This document shows positions 7,838 through 13,432 of a stretch of 14,757 nt of DNA, piece after piece. Position 1 is the first letter of the stretch; every line of letters begins with the position of its first letter. The notes under the pieces are model-generated. The model saw only the letters and a list, made by a program, of their open reading frames with translations. It had not been told where the DNA came from and made no database searches. The DNA is from a bacterium (GTDB lineage Bacteria; UBA9089; JASEGY01): NCBI GenBank assembly GCA_030019105.1, contig JASEGY010000039.1, positions 1 to 14,757 of the forward strand, written 5' to 3'. The translations under genes were made by a program, and so were the position numbers.

Positions 7838-7897
7838 ATAAGGATCAAGACCTTCAAAATCATTATCAAATTCAGGGGTTGTCTCTACTTTATACAT
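7838..7897 (-). pseudogene. Severed RelE/ParE-type toxin gene (N-terminal remnant)
   Basis: The ATG at 7897 on the minus strand starts the peptide MYKVETTPEFDNDFEGLD, a typical RelE/ParE toxin N-terminus. Its start overlaps the end of the antitoxin gene by 13 bp, the normal arrangement. After about 18 residues the similarity stops and the frame runs into DNA antisense to the hdrA 3' end, giving a meaningless tail. The toxin core and catalytic residues are missing, so it cannot be active. The breakpoint falls within a few bases of the hdrA stop codon, which suggests a deletion or recombination that joined hdrA to a resident toxin-antitoxin locus. Confidence 0.75.
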
Positions 7898-8094
7898 AGT
7901 TTTTTCTCTAACTCTTCTAATGGTTTTACATTACCCGATAAGTGACTATCACGGGCACGACGCATTTTGGCAATAAAAGCAGGGTCTTGAGTTAGAAGAT
8001 AGTCCTCTAATTCTTCACTCAACTCCTCAAATAGATGAAAAGATTTGGTCATCCTGGTAAGAAGCTCTACTGGAACCTGAACAGTCTGGGGCAT
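7885..8094 (-). CDS. Small antitoxin-like protein (orphaned by toxin loss)
   Basis: A 69-aa acidic and basic helical protein (MPQTVQVPVELLTRMTKSF...KPLEELEKKLC). It has an excellent ribosome-binding site (AAGGAGGA) and a near-consensus promoter. The size, the PLEEL-type C-terminus, and the 13-bp overlap with a RelE/ParE-like start indicate the antitoxin of a type II module. No clear DNA-binding fold can be named from the sequence by eye. It is intact although its toxin is truncated, and it is transcribed against the surrounding flx-hdr genes. Its present function, if any, is unknown; it could still act against a related toxin elsewhere. Confidence 0.75.
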   Translation of the reverse strand: MPQTVQVPVELLTRMTKSFHLFEELSEELEDYLLTQDPAFIAKMRRARDSHLSGNVKPLEELEKKLCIK

Positions 8095-8127
8095 TACTGA
8101 TCCTCCTTATAAATTTATTTTGACTGT

Positions 8128-8156
8128 AATATAGCATCTTTTGAGAGATGTGTCAA
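8128..8156 (-). promoter_or_regulatory. Near-consensus sigma-70 promoter for the antitoxin gene
   Basis: On the minus strand a perfect TTGACA (8156-8151) and TATATT (8133-8128) are separated by exactly 17 bp. The -10 lies 33 bp upstream of the antitoxin ATG. It faces against the flx-hdr operon and is the best promoter match in the window. Confidence 0.8.
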
Positions 8157-8190
8157 TAAAGAAAAGCAACTTTGCAATTGGAAGGGACAA

Positions 8191-8589
8191 ATGACAATGA
8201 CTACTTTTTTTGAAAAACCAGTCCGGGAGGTAATGAGTGATAACCTCTTGACCATTGACATTAAGCGCAAGGCCAGTGATGCTGTCGCCATGTTGAATGA
8301 GCATAAGGTGGGCCTTCTTTTGGTTACCTTAAACGGGAAGATCTTTGGCGCTATCTCTGAAACGGACATCGTCCGTAAGGTTGTCGCGGAAGGGCTTGCT
8401 CCGGAAAAGGTGTCTATTGAAAAGTTGGTCAGTATGCCTCCGGTTTCAATTGATCACAAGACACCTATCCATGAAGCTTACTACGCCATGGCCTGCTGGA
8501 AGGTGCGGCATTTGCTGGTAACCGATAAAGGAAAAGAAATCGGCCTTATCTCAGTGCGGGATATTTTGTATCCCAGGGAGGCGAAATAG
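8191..8589 (+). CDS. CBS-domain-pair protein, first of two
   Basis: A 132-aa stand-alone Bateman module: two CBS domains and no other domain. The first ends in GAISETDIV and the second in GLISVRDIL. Each keeps the Ser/Thr-x-x-Asp motif that holds the ribose of adenine nucleotides, so ligand binding (AMP, ATP, NAD or SAM) is plausible. The ATG at 8191 follows GAAGGGA. The stop TAG is directly followed by the ATG of the second CBS gene, giving translational coupling. It lies between hdrA and flxD. A role as an energy- or redox-sensing partner of the Flx-Hdr complex is inference, and a general regulatory role is equally possible. Confidence 0.88.
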   Translation: MTMTTFFEKPVREVMSDNLLTIDIKRKASDAVAMLNEHKVGLLLVTLNGKIFGAISETDIVRKVVAEGLAPEKVSIEKLVSMPPVSIDHKTPIHEAYYAMACWKVRHLLVTDKGKEIGLISVRDILYPREAK

Positions 8590-9003
8590 ATGGTCCATCA
8601 CCTTTCCGAAAGACCGGTAAAAACGATAATGAATAAAAACCTGGTGGTGGCGCCGGAAGAAACCACCGTCTTTGAAGCAGCTAAACTGATGAAGAACCAT
8701 AATATCCGATCTATCCTGGCAGGAAGCAAAAAGAAGGTAGCCGGTATTTTGACCGAGCGAGATATTATCCAAAAGGTTCTGGCCGAGAAGTTAAACCCGG
8801 CGGAGGTCAAAATAGAAGAAATCATGGCCGTTACCCTTAAAACCGTCTACCATTCTACCCCTATTCATAACGTATACCGGGAGATGGGAGAAGAGGGCGT
8901 GAGGCATTTAGTGGTGGTCGATTCTTCCGGGCCGGTTGGTATGGTCTCTGTAACAGACCTGATTTCCCTTGAGGCGGAAGAGGCAGAGGAAGAAAGTCGG
9001 TAG
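8590..9003 (+). CDS. CBS-domain-pair protein, second of two
   Basis: A 137-aa protein with the same layout as its upstream neighbour: VKTIMNKNLVVAPEETTV opens the first CBS domain, which ends in GILTERDII, and the second ends in GMVSVTDLI. Both Asp-containing ribose-binding motifs are kept. The C-terminus is a short acidic tail (EAEEAEEES). GGGAGG at 8577-8582 lies inside the end of the first CBS gene, 7 nt before this ATG, and the ATG directly abuts the previous stop. The pair most likely arose by duplication and may form a heteromer. The ligand and target are not known. Confidence 0.88.
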   Translation: MVHHLSERPVKTIMNKNLVVAPEETTVFEAAKLMKNHNIRSILAGSKKKVAGILTERDIIQKVLAEKLNPAEVKIEEIMAVTLKTVYHSTPIHNVYREMGEEGVRHLVVVDSSGPVGMVSVTDLISLEAEEAEEESR

Positions 9004-9024
9004 TGAGGATAGGATGCAGGGTGA

Positions 9025-9267
9025 TTAGGTAACTCCAATTAGATCTTTAGTTGCTTGGGAAAGAATGAAATGCCCTGAAATTGGGATAGTCTGAGTTTTG
9101 TTCTTAATTCGTTCTTCAAAGTTAAGAATTGTAAGGCCAAGGATTTCATTTGTTTCTGGGTCTAATCTGAGATATATCTCATCAGAAATTTCAGATAAAA
9201 CAGAGTCTTTAGGTTCATCGAGAATAATATTTAACTCATCGCCAGGTTTATAATAGGAGATTTTCAT
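9025..9267 (-). CDS. DUF2283-like small protein
   Basis: An 80-aa minus-strand gene. MKISYYKPGDELNIILDE, then SDEIYLRLDPETNEILGLTILNFEERI, is the pattern of DUF2283 proteins: a beta-hairpin segment, then an I/L-G-L/I-x-I-L strand. The function of this family is unknown; members are often found in small toxin-like pairs, but no partner is visible. A GAGGAG lies 13 nt before the ATG, rather far. A perfect TTGACA occurs on the minus strand at 9343-9338, 17 bp before a weak -10 (TAAGGT, 9320-9315). It is oriented against the flx-hdr genes and looks like a later insertion between CBS2 and flxD. Confidence 0.75.
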   Translation of the reverse strand: MKISYYKPGDELNIILDEPKDSVLSEISDEIYLRLDPETNEILGLTILNFEERIKNKTQTIPISGHFILSQATKDLIGVT

Positions 9268-9393
9268 AAAGCAATTGCAACTCCTCTGCTTGATTAAGAA
9301 AGAAGTATAACATTACCTTAACATTATTGAGGGGTGTTGTCAAGAAAAAACTCAAGGAGAGAATGGAGTAAACAAATATAATTGGAGAGATCA

Positions 9394-9867
9394 ATGGCAG
9401 ACAAAAAATCCGAAATCCGAAATCCGAAATCCGAAATCGGCAACTGGCAACCGAAGATTATCGCCTTTTTGTGTAACTGGTGCAGCTATGCCGGGGCTGA
9501 CCTGGCCGGAGTGGGCCGGATGCAGTATCCACCTAATGTCAGGGTCATTCGTATCCCCTGTTCAGGCAGGATGAATCCTAAATTTATTCTGGCCGCCCTT
9601 CGTTCAGGAGCGGACGGCATTCTGGTCTCAGGGTGTCATCCGGGGGACTGTCATTACCTGTCAGGCAATTATTTTGCCCGGCGCAAGTTTGCCCTTTTCA
9701 GAAGCCTGCTGGATTACATGGGGATAGAAGATGGCCGGATACATTTTTCCTGGGTATCTGCGGCTGAAGGCGAACGGTTTGCTGAGGTAATCAGCGAAGT
9801 AACCGAAGCGGTCAGGGCTATTGGGCCGTCTCACCGATTGAATAGAAAAGTAATGGGACGCAGATGA
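9394..9867 (+). CDS. flxD: MvhD/FlxD-like [2Fe-2S] electron-transfer subunit
   Basis: A 157-aa protein of the MvhD family, the small subunit that hands electrons from a dehydrogenase or hydrogenase module to HdrA. Five cysteines are in family positions: C27 and C30 (FLCNWCSYAGAD), C56 (IPCSGRM), C81 and C86 (GCHPGDC). The ATG at 9394 follows GGAGAG by 4 nt and is preferred over a TTG at 9382. The N-terminal tail KSEIRNPKSEI is encoded by a heptamer repeat and is not part of the family; the conserved part starts at about residue 20 (PKIIAFLCNWC). The 3' end also runs into a repeat: the stop codon lies inside a 62-nt hairpin. In methanogens MvhD binds HdrA, so this protein is the expected bridge between the Flx subunits and HdrA here. 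Confidence 0.9.
   Translation: MADKKSEIRNPKSEIGNWQPKIIAFLCNWCSYAGADLAGVGRMQYPPNVRVIRIPCSGRMNPKFILAALRSGADGILVSGCHPGDCHYLSGNYFARRKFALFRSLLDYMGIEDGRIHFSWVSAAEGERFAEVISEVTEAVRAIGPSHRLNRKVMGRR
9406..9440 (+). repeat. Heptamer repeat AAATCCG x5 inside the flxD 5' end
   Basis: Four perfect AAATCCG units (9406-9433) are followed by AAATCGG. They start four codons after the flxD ATG and are translated as KSEIRNPKSEIG. Five heptamers add 35 bp, so flanking bases must have restored the frame. The unit is closely related to the AATCCGC units in hdrA. Confidence 0.9.
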
Positions 9868-9917
9868 ACGCAGATTCTCAGGATCTTTATCCTGTAAATC
9901 TGCGGAAATCTGCGTCC
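9856..9917. repeat. 62-nt imperfect hairpin repeat over the flxD stop codon
   Basis: Two 29-nt arms pair at 24 of 29 positions around a 4-nt loop (CTTT). The outer stem is GGACGCAGAT / ATCTGCGTCC, then CGCAGATT / AATCTGCG, then CAGGAT / ATCCTG. The TGA stop of flxD (9865-9867) is inside the left arm, so the last flxD residues are set by the element. It has no T-tract, so it is not a classical terminator. It looks like a REP/MITE-type mobile hairpin, and could pause RNA polymerase or protect mRNA between flxD and the next gene. Confidence 0.85.
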
Positions 9918-9935
9918 TAATAAATGAGGTATTTA

Positions 9936-10886
9936 ATGCAAGAGATATCTTCTAAGATAAGAGAAATAGCGGCTAAACTGTTAGCCGAAAAGAAGGTTGA
10001 GGCTGTGCTTGGCTTCATGCCCGGCACTATTCCGCTGATCAGTGCTCCAACGGTAGCCGGAACTTCGGATGAGGCGGCAAGCCTTTGCTGGGATCGTTTT
10101 TGCGGGGTCAATCTGGCCAATTATCTGCCCAAAAGGACAGGCGGCAGGGTGGCGGTGATTGCTAAGGGATGCGACAGCCGAAGCATTGCCGGCCTGGTGA
10201 CAGAGAATCAAATCAAGAGGGAGAATGTTTATATCATTGGTGTGCCGTGCACCGGGATGATTGACCGGGCCAAGGTTATGGCCGCAGCAGGAAGCCCGGA
10301 GGTTGAACTGATAGAGAATGACGAACAGGTGATTATTAAGGCTGACGGCAAGGAAATCACTGTTGCCTTGAGCGATGTTTTACAGGATAATTGTCAGGGT
10401 TGCGAGCATCGCAATCCAGTGGTGTTTGATGAATTGATCGGTGCAAAGGTTGAGGAAGCAGCAGGCGGTAAGATAAATGCAGCCGTGGCAAAGGTTGAGG
10501 CAATGCCCCAGAATGAGCGGTGGAAACATTTTGATGAGATGTATTCAACCTGTATCCGTTGCTATGCCTGTCGGAATGCCTGTCCGTTGTGTTACTGCGA
10601 GCAGTGCTTTGTGGATGATTCCCAACCGCAGTGGTGCGGCAAGTCAACCCATCCGGTGGATGTCAAGACATTTCACATCTTCCGGGCCTATCACTGTGCC
10701 GGTCGCTGTACTGACTGCGGGGCCTGTGAAAGAGCCTGTCCGGTAAACATCAACGTCAGGGAATTGACCAGGAAGCTGGAGAAAGAGGTCAAGGAGCTTT
10801 ACGGCTACGAGGCCGGGTTAAGACTGGAGGCCATGCCACCGCTCGGTGTGTATAAAGAGAAAGACCCGCAGGAGTTTATTAAGTAA
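9936..10886 (+). CDS. FrhB/FdhB-like iron-sulfur protein of the Flx module
   Basis: A 316-aa protein. The N-terminal half (to about residue 190) resembles the FrhB/FdhB-type beta-subunit fold, with VIAKGCDSRSIAGL and ENVYIIGVPCTGMID. It carries a C153/C156 pair (NCQGCEHRN). The C-terminal part is a cysteine-rich ferredoxin region: C206/209/212/216 followed by C219, C221 and C224, then C258/261/264/268 (CTDCGACERACP). It most likely relays electrons between the FAD/NAD subunit and FlxD. It matches one of the two iron-sulfur subunits called FlxB and FlxC; which letter applies was not decided. The ATG at 9936 is chosen because TGAGGT lies 5 nt before it; an ATG at 9924 lacks a site. The stop codon lies in the 8-bp duplication of a MITE-like insertion. 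Confidence 0.85.
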   Translation: MQEISSKIREIAAKLLAEKKVEAVLGFMPGTIPLISAPTVAGTSDEAASLCWDRFCGVNLANYLPKRTGGRVAVIAKGCDSRSIAGLVTENQIKRENVYIIGVPCTGMIDRAKVMAAAGSPEVELIENDEQVIIKADGKEITVALSDVLQDNCQGCEHRNPVVFDELIGAKVEEAAGGKINAAVAKVEAMPQNERWKHFDEMYSTCIRCYACRNACPLCYCEQCFVDDSQPQWCGKSTHPVDVKTFHIFRAYHCAGRCTDCGACERACPVNINVRELTRKLEKEVKELYGYEAGLRLEAMPPLGVYKEKDPQEFIK

Positions 10887-11060
10887 TCTCGGCATCGTTT
10901 CAAATCGCCTAAATAGCAACTTTACACTTTTGGGGTGGAGCGCACAGACCCAGAAACCAGGTTTCTTGAAGAAACCTGGTTTCTCTCGCCCTAATCTCGG
11001 GAAAAAGTGTAAAGCGATCTCATGTTATCTGCCAGTAGGATGAAACGATGCCGTAATCTC
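10883..11060. mobile_element. MITE-like element (162 bp) with 12-bp terminal inverted repeats and 8-bp target duplication
   Basis: GGCATCGTTTCA (10891-10902) is repeated as its exact reverse complement at 11041-11052. Outside these ends the same 8 bp, GTAATCTC, occurs directly repeated at 10883-10890 and 11053-11060, as expected of a target-site duplication. Inside, TTTACACTTTT (10921-10931) pairs with AAAAGTGTAAA (11003-11013), and a 33-nt palindrome sits in the middle. There is no coding capacity, so it would be mobilised in trans by an unknown transposase. The left duplication contains the TAA stop of the upstream gene. Together with the adjacent repeats, it accounts for most of the 348-bp gap before the next gene. 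Confidence 0.8.
10952..10984. repeat. 33-nt perfect palindrome inside the MITE-like element
   Basis: AGAAACCAGGTTTCTT (10952-10967), one G, then its exact reverse complement (10969-10984). It is nearly identical in style to the AGAAACC-GGTTTCTT palindromes that are abundant in some cyanobacterial genomes (from memory, not searched). It is not followed by a T-tract. Confidence 0.95.
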
Positions 11061-11159
11061 GAATTGCGAATCGCGGATTGCGAATTGGAAGATAAGACCT
11101 GGTTGGTTCATCGTTTGGGCCAGTTGGGATAGAGTCCACATAGTCCACACAGTCCATAG
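11061..11159 (+). repeat. Mixed simple repeats upstream of the AsrA-like gene
   Basis: Next to the right target duplication lies a heptamer-like run (GAATTGCGAATCGCGGATTG and continuation, 11061-11087), in reverse orientation relative to the units in hdrA. Then TCATCGTTTGGG (11108-11119) resembles the MITE terminus. Three nonamers AGTCCACAT, AGTCCACAC and AGTCCATAG follow at 11133-11159. Bases 11160-11234 hold no gene that I can support. Confidence 0.75.
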
Positions 11160-11234
11160 AAGGCAGTTCGCAGGCTATTGACCGTGGACCGTCTTAGAGT
11201 GGCCGAAACGAGGAACAAGGCCAAAGGGATGATT

Positions 11235-12293
11235 ATGAAAGAGATGGTAATTAACAAGGGAGATATGGCCGGCCTATTAACAGAACTGGCTGGTGAAATG
11301 ACGGTTATTGCTCCTGCTAAGAAAGGGGACAATCTCCTTTTTGAGCCAATCAGTGACGGCAGTAAGGCAGTGCTTGATTCAGCCAATACCCGACTGTCTC
11401 CCAAAGGTGTTTTGTTCCCCCAGTGTGAGCAGATGATGACCTTTACCACTGACCGGAAACAGGCGCGCCTGGTAGCAGCAGAAAACGCCGGCATCATGCA
11501 GGATGTTAAGCCTCTTGACCAGGGTCAGGTAATCTGGGGTATCCGGCCCTGTGATACAGCCGGGTTCCTTATCCTGGACAAGGTCTTTAACCAGGGCGGG
11601 GCAGAATATGAGGATGCCTATTACCTCAGGCGTCGGGAAAAAACCGCCATAGTTGGCCTCGGTTGTAACAAGCCCCTTTCAACCTGCTTTTGCACCTCTT
11701 TTGATAATGGCGGCCCCTTTGCCACAAATGGACTGGATGTGCTTCTGACAGAGGTAGGAGATAAATATGTGGTAACTGTGTTGACTGATAAGGGTGAGGC
11801 CCTGCTGAAAGGGAAGAATGGCCTGTCAGAGGCTGATTCGGCCTCAATTGATCAGGCCGGTCAAATCAAAGATGCGGCTTTGAAATTGGTTTATTCGAGT
11901 ATTAAAGCAGACAAGATTAAGGGCAAAACCACCATGGAGCTTTTTGATGATCCCTGCTGGGATACCCTCTATGAAACATGCATGGCCTGCGGTGTTTGCA
12001 CCTATAGCTGTCCCACCTGCCACTGTTTTGACATCCAGGACGAGATGATAGATACAGAGGGGGTGCGGATGCGCAACTGGGATTCCTGTATGTTTTCCCT
12101 GTTTACGGCGCATGCCACCGGCCATAACCCCAGGCCGACCAAAAAAGAACGCTTCAAACAGCGGTTTATGCACAAGTTTAAGTATTTTCAGGAGAAATTT
12201 GACAGGATAGCCTGTGTTGGCTGCGGACGCTGCATCCAGTTGTGTCCGGTTAACATAGATGTGCGGCAGGTAGTCAAAGAGATGAATAGATAG
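11235..12293 (+). CDS. AsrA-like 4Fe-4S dicluster protein of the Flx module
   Basis: A 352-aa protein similar to anaerobic sulfite reductase subunit A and related hydrogenase-linked iron-sulfur subunits. The N-terminal domain shows LSPKGVLFPQCEQMM, WGIRPCDTAGF and VGLGCNKPLSTCFC, all typical of the family. The C-terminal dicluster ferredoxin has C249/252/255/259 and C327/330/333/337, the two motifs separated by about 70 residues as usual for this family. It probably contacts the AsrB-like FlxA encoded next and passes electrons onward. It corresponds to FlxB or FlxC. The ATG at 11235 is chosen because AAGGG ends 6 nt before it; an ATG at 11229 is possible, while the open frame extends to a TTG at 11178 without support. 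A large octamer array follows the stop codon. Confidence 0.88.
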   Translation: MKEMVINKGDMAGLLTELAGEMTVIAPAKKGDNLLFEPISDGSKAVLDSANTRLSPKGVLFPQCEQMMTFTTDRKQARLVAAENAGIMQDVKPLDQGQVIWGIRPCDTAGFLILDKVFNQGGAEYEDAYYLRRREKTAIVGLGCNKPLSTCFCTSFDNGGPFATNGLDVLLTEVGDKYVVTVLTDKGEALLKGKNGLSEADSASIDQAGQIKDAALKLVYSSIKADKIKGKTTMELFDDPCWDTLYETCMACGVCTYSCPTCHCFDIQDEMIDTEGVRMRNWDSCMFSLFTAHATGHNPRPTKKERFKQRFMHKFKYFQEKFDRIACVGCGRCIQLCPVNIDVRQVVKEMNR

Positions 12294-12295
12294 TA

Positions 12296-12490
12296 GGTGT
12301 CTGGTAGTCTGGTGGCTGGTAGTCTGGTGTCTGGTAGTCTGGTAGTTTGGTAGCCTGGTAGTCTGGTATTTGATAGACCACCAGACACCAGACCACCAGA
12401 CTACTAGGCACCAGACGACCAGACTACCAGACGACCAGACGACCAGACACCAGACGACCAGACTACCAGACTACCAGACACCAGACTACC
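12296..12490. repeat. Convergent octamer arrays (TAGTCTGG / CCAGACTA) forming a giant inverted repeat
   Basis: From 12296 to about 12368 the sequence is made of TGGTAGTC/TGGTGTC-type units. From about 12376 to 12490 it is made of the complementary CCAGACTA/CCAGACGA/CCAGACA units. The two arrays face each other and could fold into a stem of about 70 bp. Units are 7 or 8 bp long and vary at one or two positions. The right array is open in the flxA frame (a TTRHQTTRLPDYQ-like repeat peptide), which gives a false extension of that gene. It fills the gap between the AsrA-like gene and flxA and lacks the uniform spacers of a CRISPR. Confidence 0.95.
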
Positions 12491-12504
12491 AAAAGGAACC
12501 AACA

Positions 12505-13338
12505 ATGAATAATCCCTACATACCAAAGCCGGTCAGAATTGAAGAGATCATCACTGAAACAGAGGACAGGAATCTGAAGACCTTCAAACTCGCCTTTTTA
12601 AACAAAGAGGATGAGCAGGCCTTCAGGTATACGCCGGGCCAGTTTGCCGAGTTGTCCATTGCCGGTAAGGGAGAAATACCGATCGGTATTGCCTCTTCGC
12701 CGACTGAGAAGGGGCATCTGCTTTTTACGGTAAACAAGGTGGGTGTGGTTACGACGCAGTTGCATAATATGTCGGTGGGTGAGGTGATGGGGGTTCGTGG
12801 GCCACTGGGTAAGCCTTACCCGATAGATAAACTGGAAGGCAAGAATGTAGTTATCGTGAGCGGGGGTTTTGCCTTTACCACCCTGCGATCAACGATCGCT
12901 TATATGCTTGAAAACAGGGAGAGGTTTGGTAATATTACGGTCATCTATGGCGCCCGAACGCCGGGCATGCTTCTTTACAAGGATCAGTTAAAGGAATGGC
13001 AAGACAGAGATGACATAGACATGCATGTGACGGTTGACAAGAAGGCGGAAGGTTGGACAGGAAAAGTCGGCTTTGTCCCGGCGGTAACCAAAGAGGTGGC
13101 TCCATCAGCCGATAATACCTACGTGTTGGTCTGCGGCCCTCCGATTATGATCAAATTTACGCAGCCTGTCCTGACCGAGCTTGGTTTTACACCAGAAACC
13201 ATTATTATGTCGCTTGAGAACCGGATGAAATGCGGCATCGGCGTTTGCGGCCGATGCAATGTCGGGCCGAATTATGTCTGTAAGGATGGGCCGGTGTTTA
13301 CCTTAGCTGAGTTGAATGAGATGCCGAAGGAATATTAA
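12505..13338 (+). CDS. flxA: FAD/NAD(P)-binding oxidoreductase, AsrB/FlxA-like
   Basis: A 277-aa ferredoxin-NADP reductase-family protein. It has an FAD-binding beta-barrel (FRYTPGQFAELSI, then IGIASSP), an NAD(P)-binding Rossmann domain (VIVSGGFAFTTLRS, YGARTPGMLLYKD, VLVCGPPIMIKF), and a C-terminal [2Fe-2S] site of the dihydroorotate dehydrogenase B type: C243, C248, C251 and C259 (KCGIGVCGRCNVG then VCKDG). This is the NAD(P)H-oxidising (or NAD+-reducing) entry point of FlxABCD. The ATG at 12505 follows AAGGA by 7 nt. The frame is open further upstream through the octamer array (to a TTG at 12370), but that part is repeat translation, not protein. It sits between the AsrA-like subunit and the HdrCB fusion. 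Confidence 0.92.
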   Translation: MNNPYIPKPVRIEEIITETEDRNLKTFKLAFLNKEDEQAFRYTPGQFAELSIAGKGEIPIGIASSPTEKGHLLFTVNKVGVVTTQLHNMSVGEVMGVRGPLGKPYPIDKLEGKNVVIVSGGFAFTTLRSTIAYMLENRERFGNITVIYGARTPGMLLYKDQLKEWQDRDDIDMHVTVDKKAEGWTGKVGFVPAVTKEVAPSADNTYVLVCGPPIMIKFTQPVLTELGFTPETIIMSLENRMKCGIGVCGRCNVGPNYVCKDGPVFTLAELNEMPKEY

Positions 13339-13354
13339 AATTATTTTGGATTTT

Positions 13355-13416
13355 GGATTGCGGATTGCGGATTGAAAAAAATAGATTCGAGATTCGCAAT
13401 TCACGATTCGCGATTG
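13355..13416 (+). repeat. Heptamer repeats between flxA and the HdrCB gene
   Basis: GGATTGC repeats at 13355-13361 and 13362-13368, followed by GGATTG (13369-13374). After an A-tract come degenerate units (GATTCGAGATTCGCAATTC, then ACGATTCGCGATTG). This is the reverse complement of the family found in hdrA and the flxD 5' end. The repeats fill the 94-bp gap; the ribosome-binding site for the next gene (AGAGG, 13421-13425) comes right after them. Confidence 0.85.
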
Positions 13417-13432
13417 AATCAGAGGTTTAGAA

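Noticed and set aside
10357..10746. Overlapping open frames on both strands (96 and 89 codons) inside the FrhB/FdhB-like gene
   Set aside because: The real frame has conserved ferredoxin motifs; the others are shadows of a cysteine-rich, GC-balanced region.
10952..10984. Rho-independent terminator after the FrhB/FdhB-like gene
   Set aside because: The stem is perfect but no T-run follows it on either side within the expected distance, and it sits within a transposon-like element.
12296..12490. Possible CRISPR array
   Set aside because: Units are 7-8 bp and contiguous, with no 25-40 bp spacers, and the array inverts orientation in the middle.
12370..12504. 45-residue N-terminal extension of FlxA
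   Set aside because: It is translation of the octamer array, starts at a TTG without a ribosome-binding site, and the ATG at 12505 has AAGGA at good spacing.
12844..12890. Unusual NAD(P) motif GGFAFTTLRS in FlxA as a sign of lost NAD binding
   Set aside because: I recall similar wording in FlxA-like proteins of anaerobes, so it is probably a family feature rather than a defect; not checked by search.
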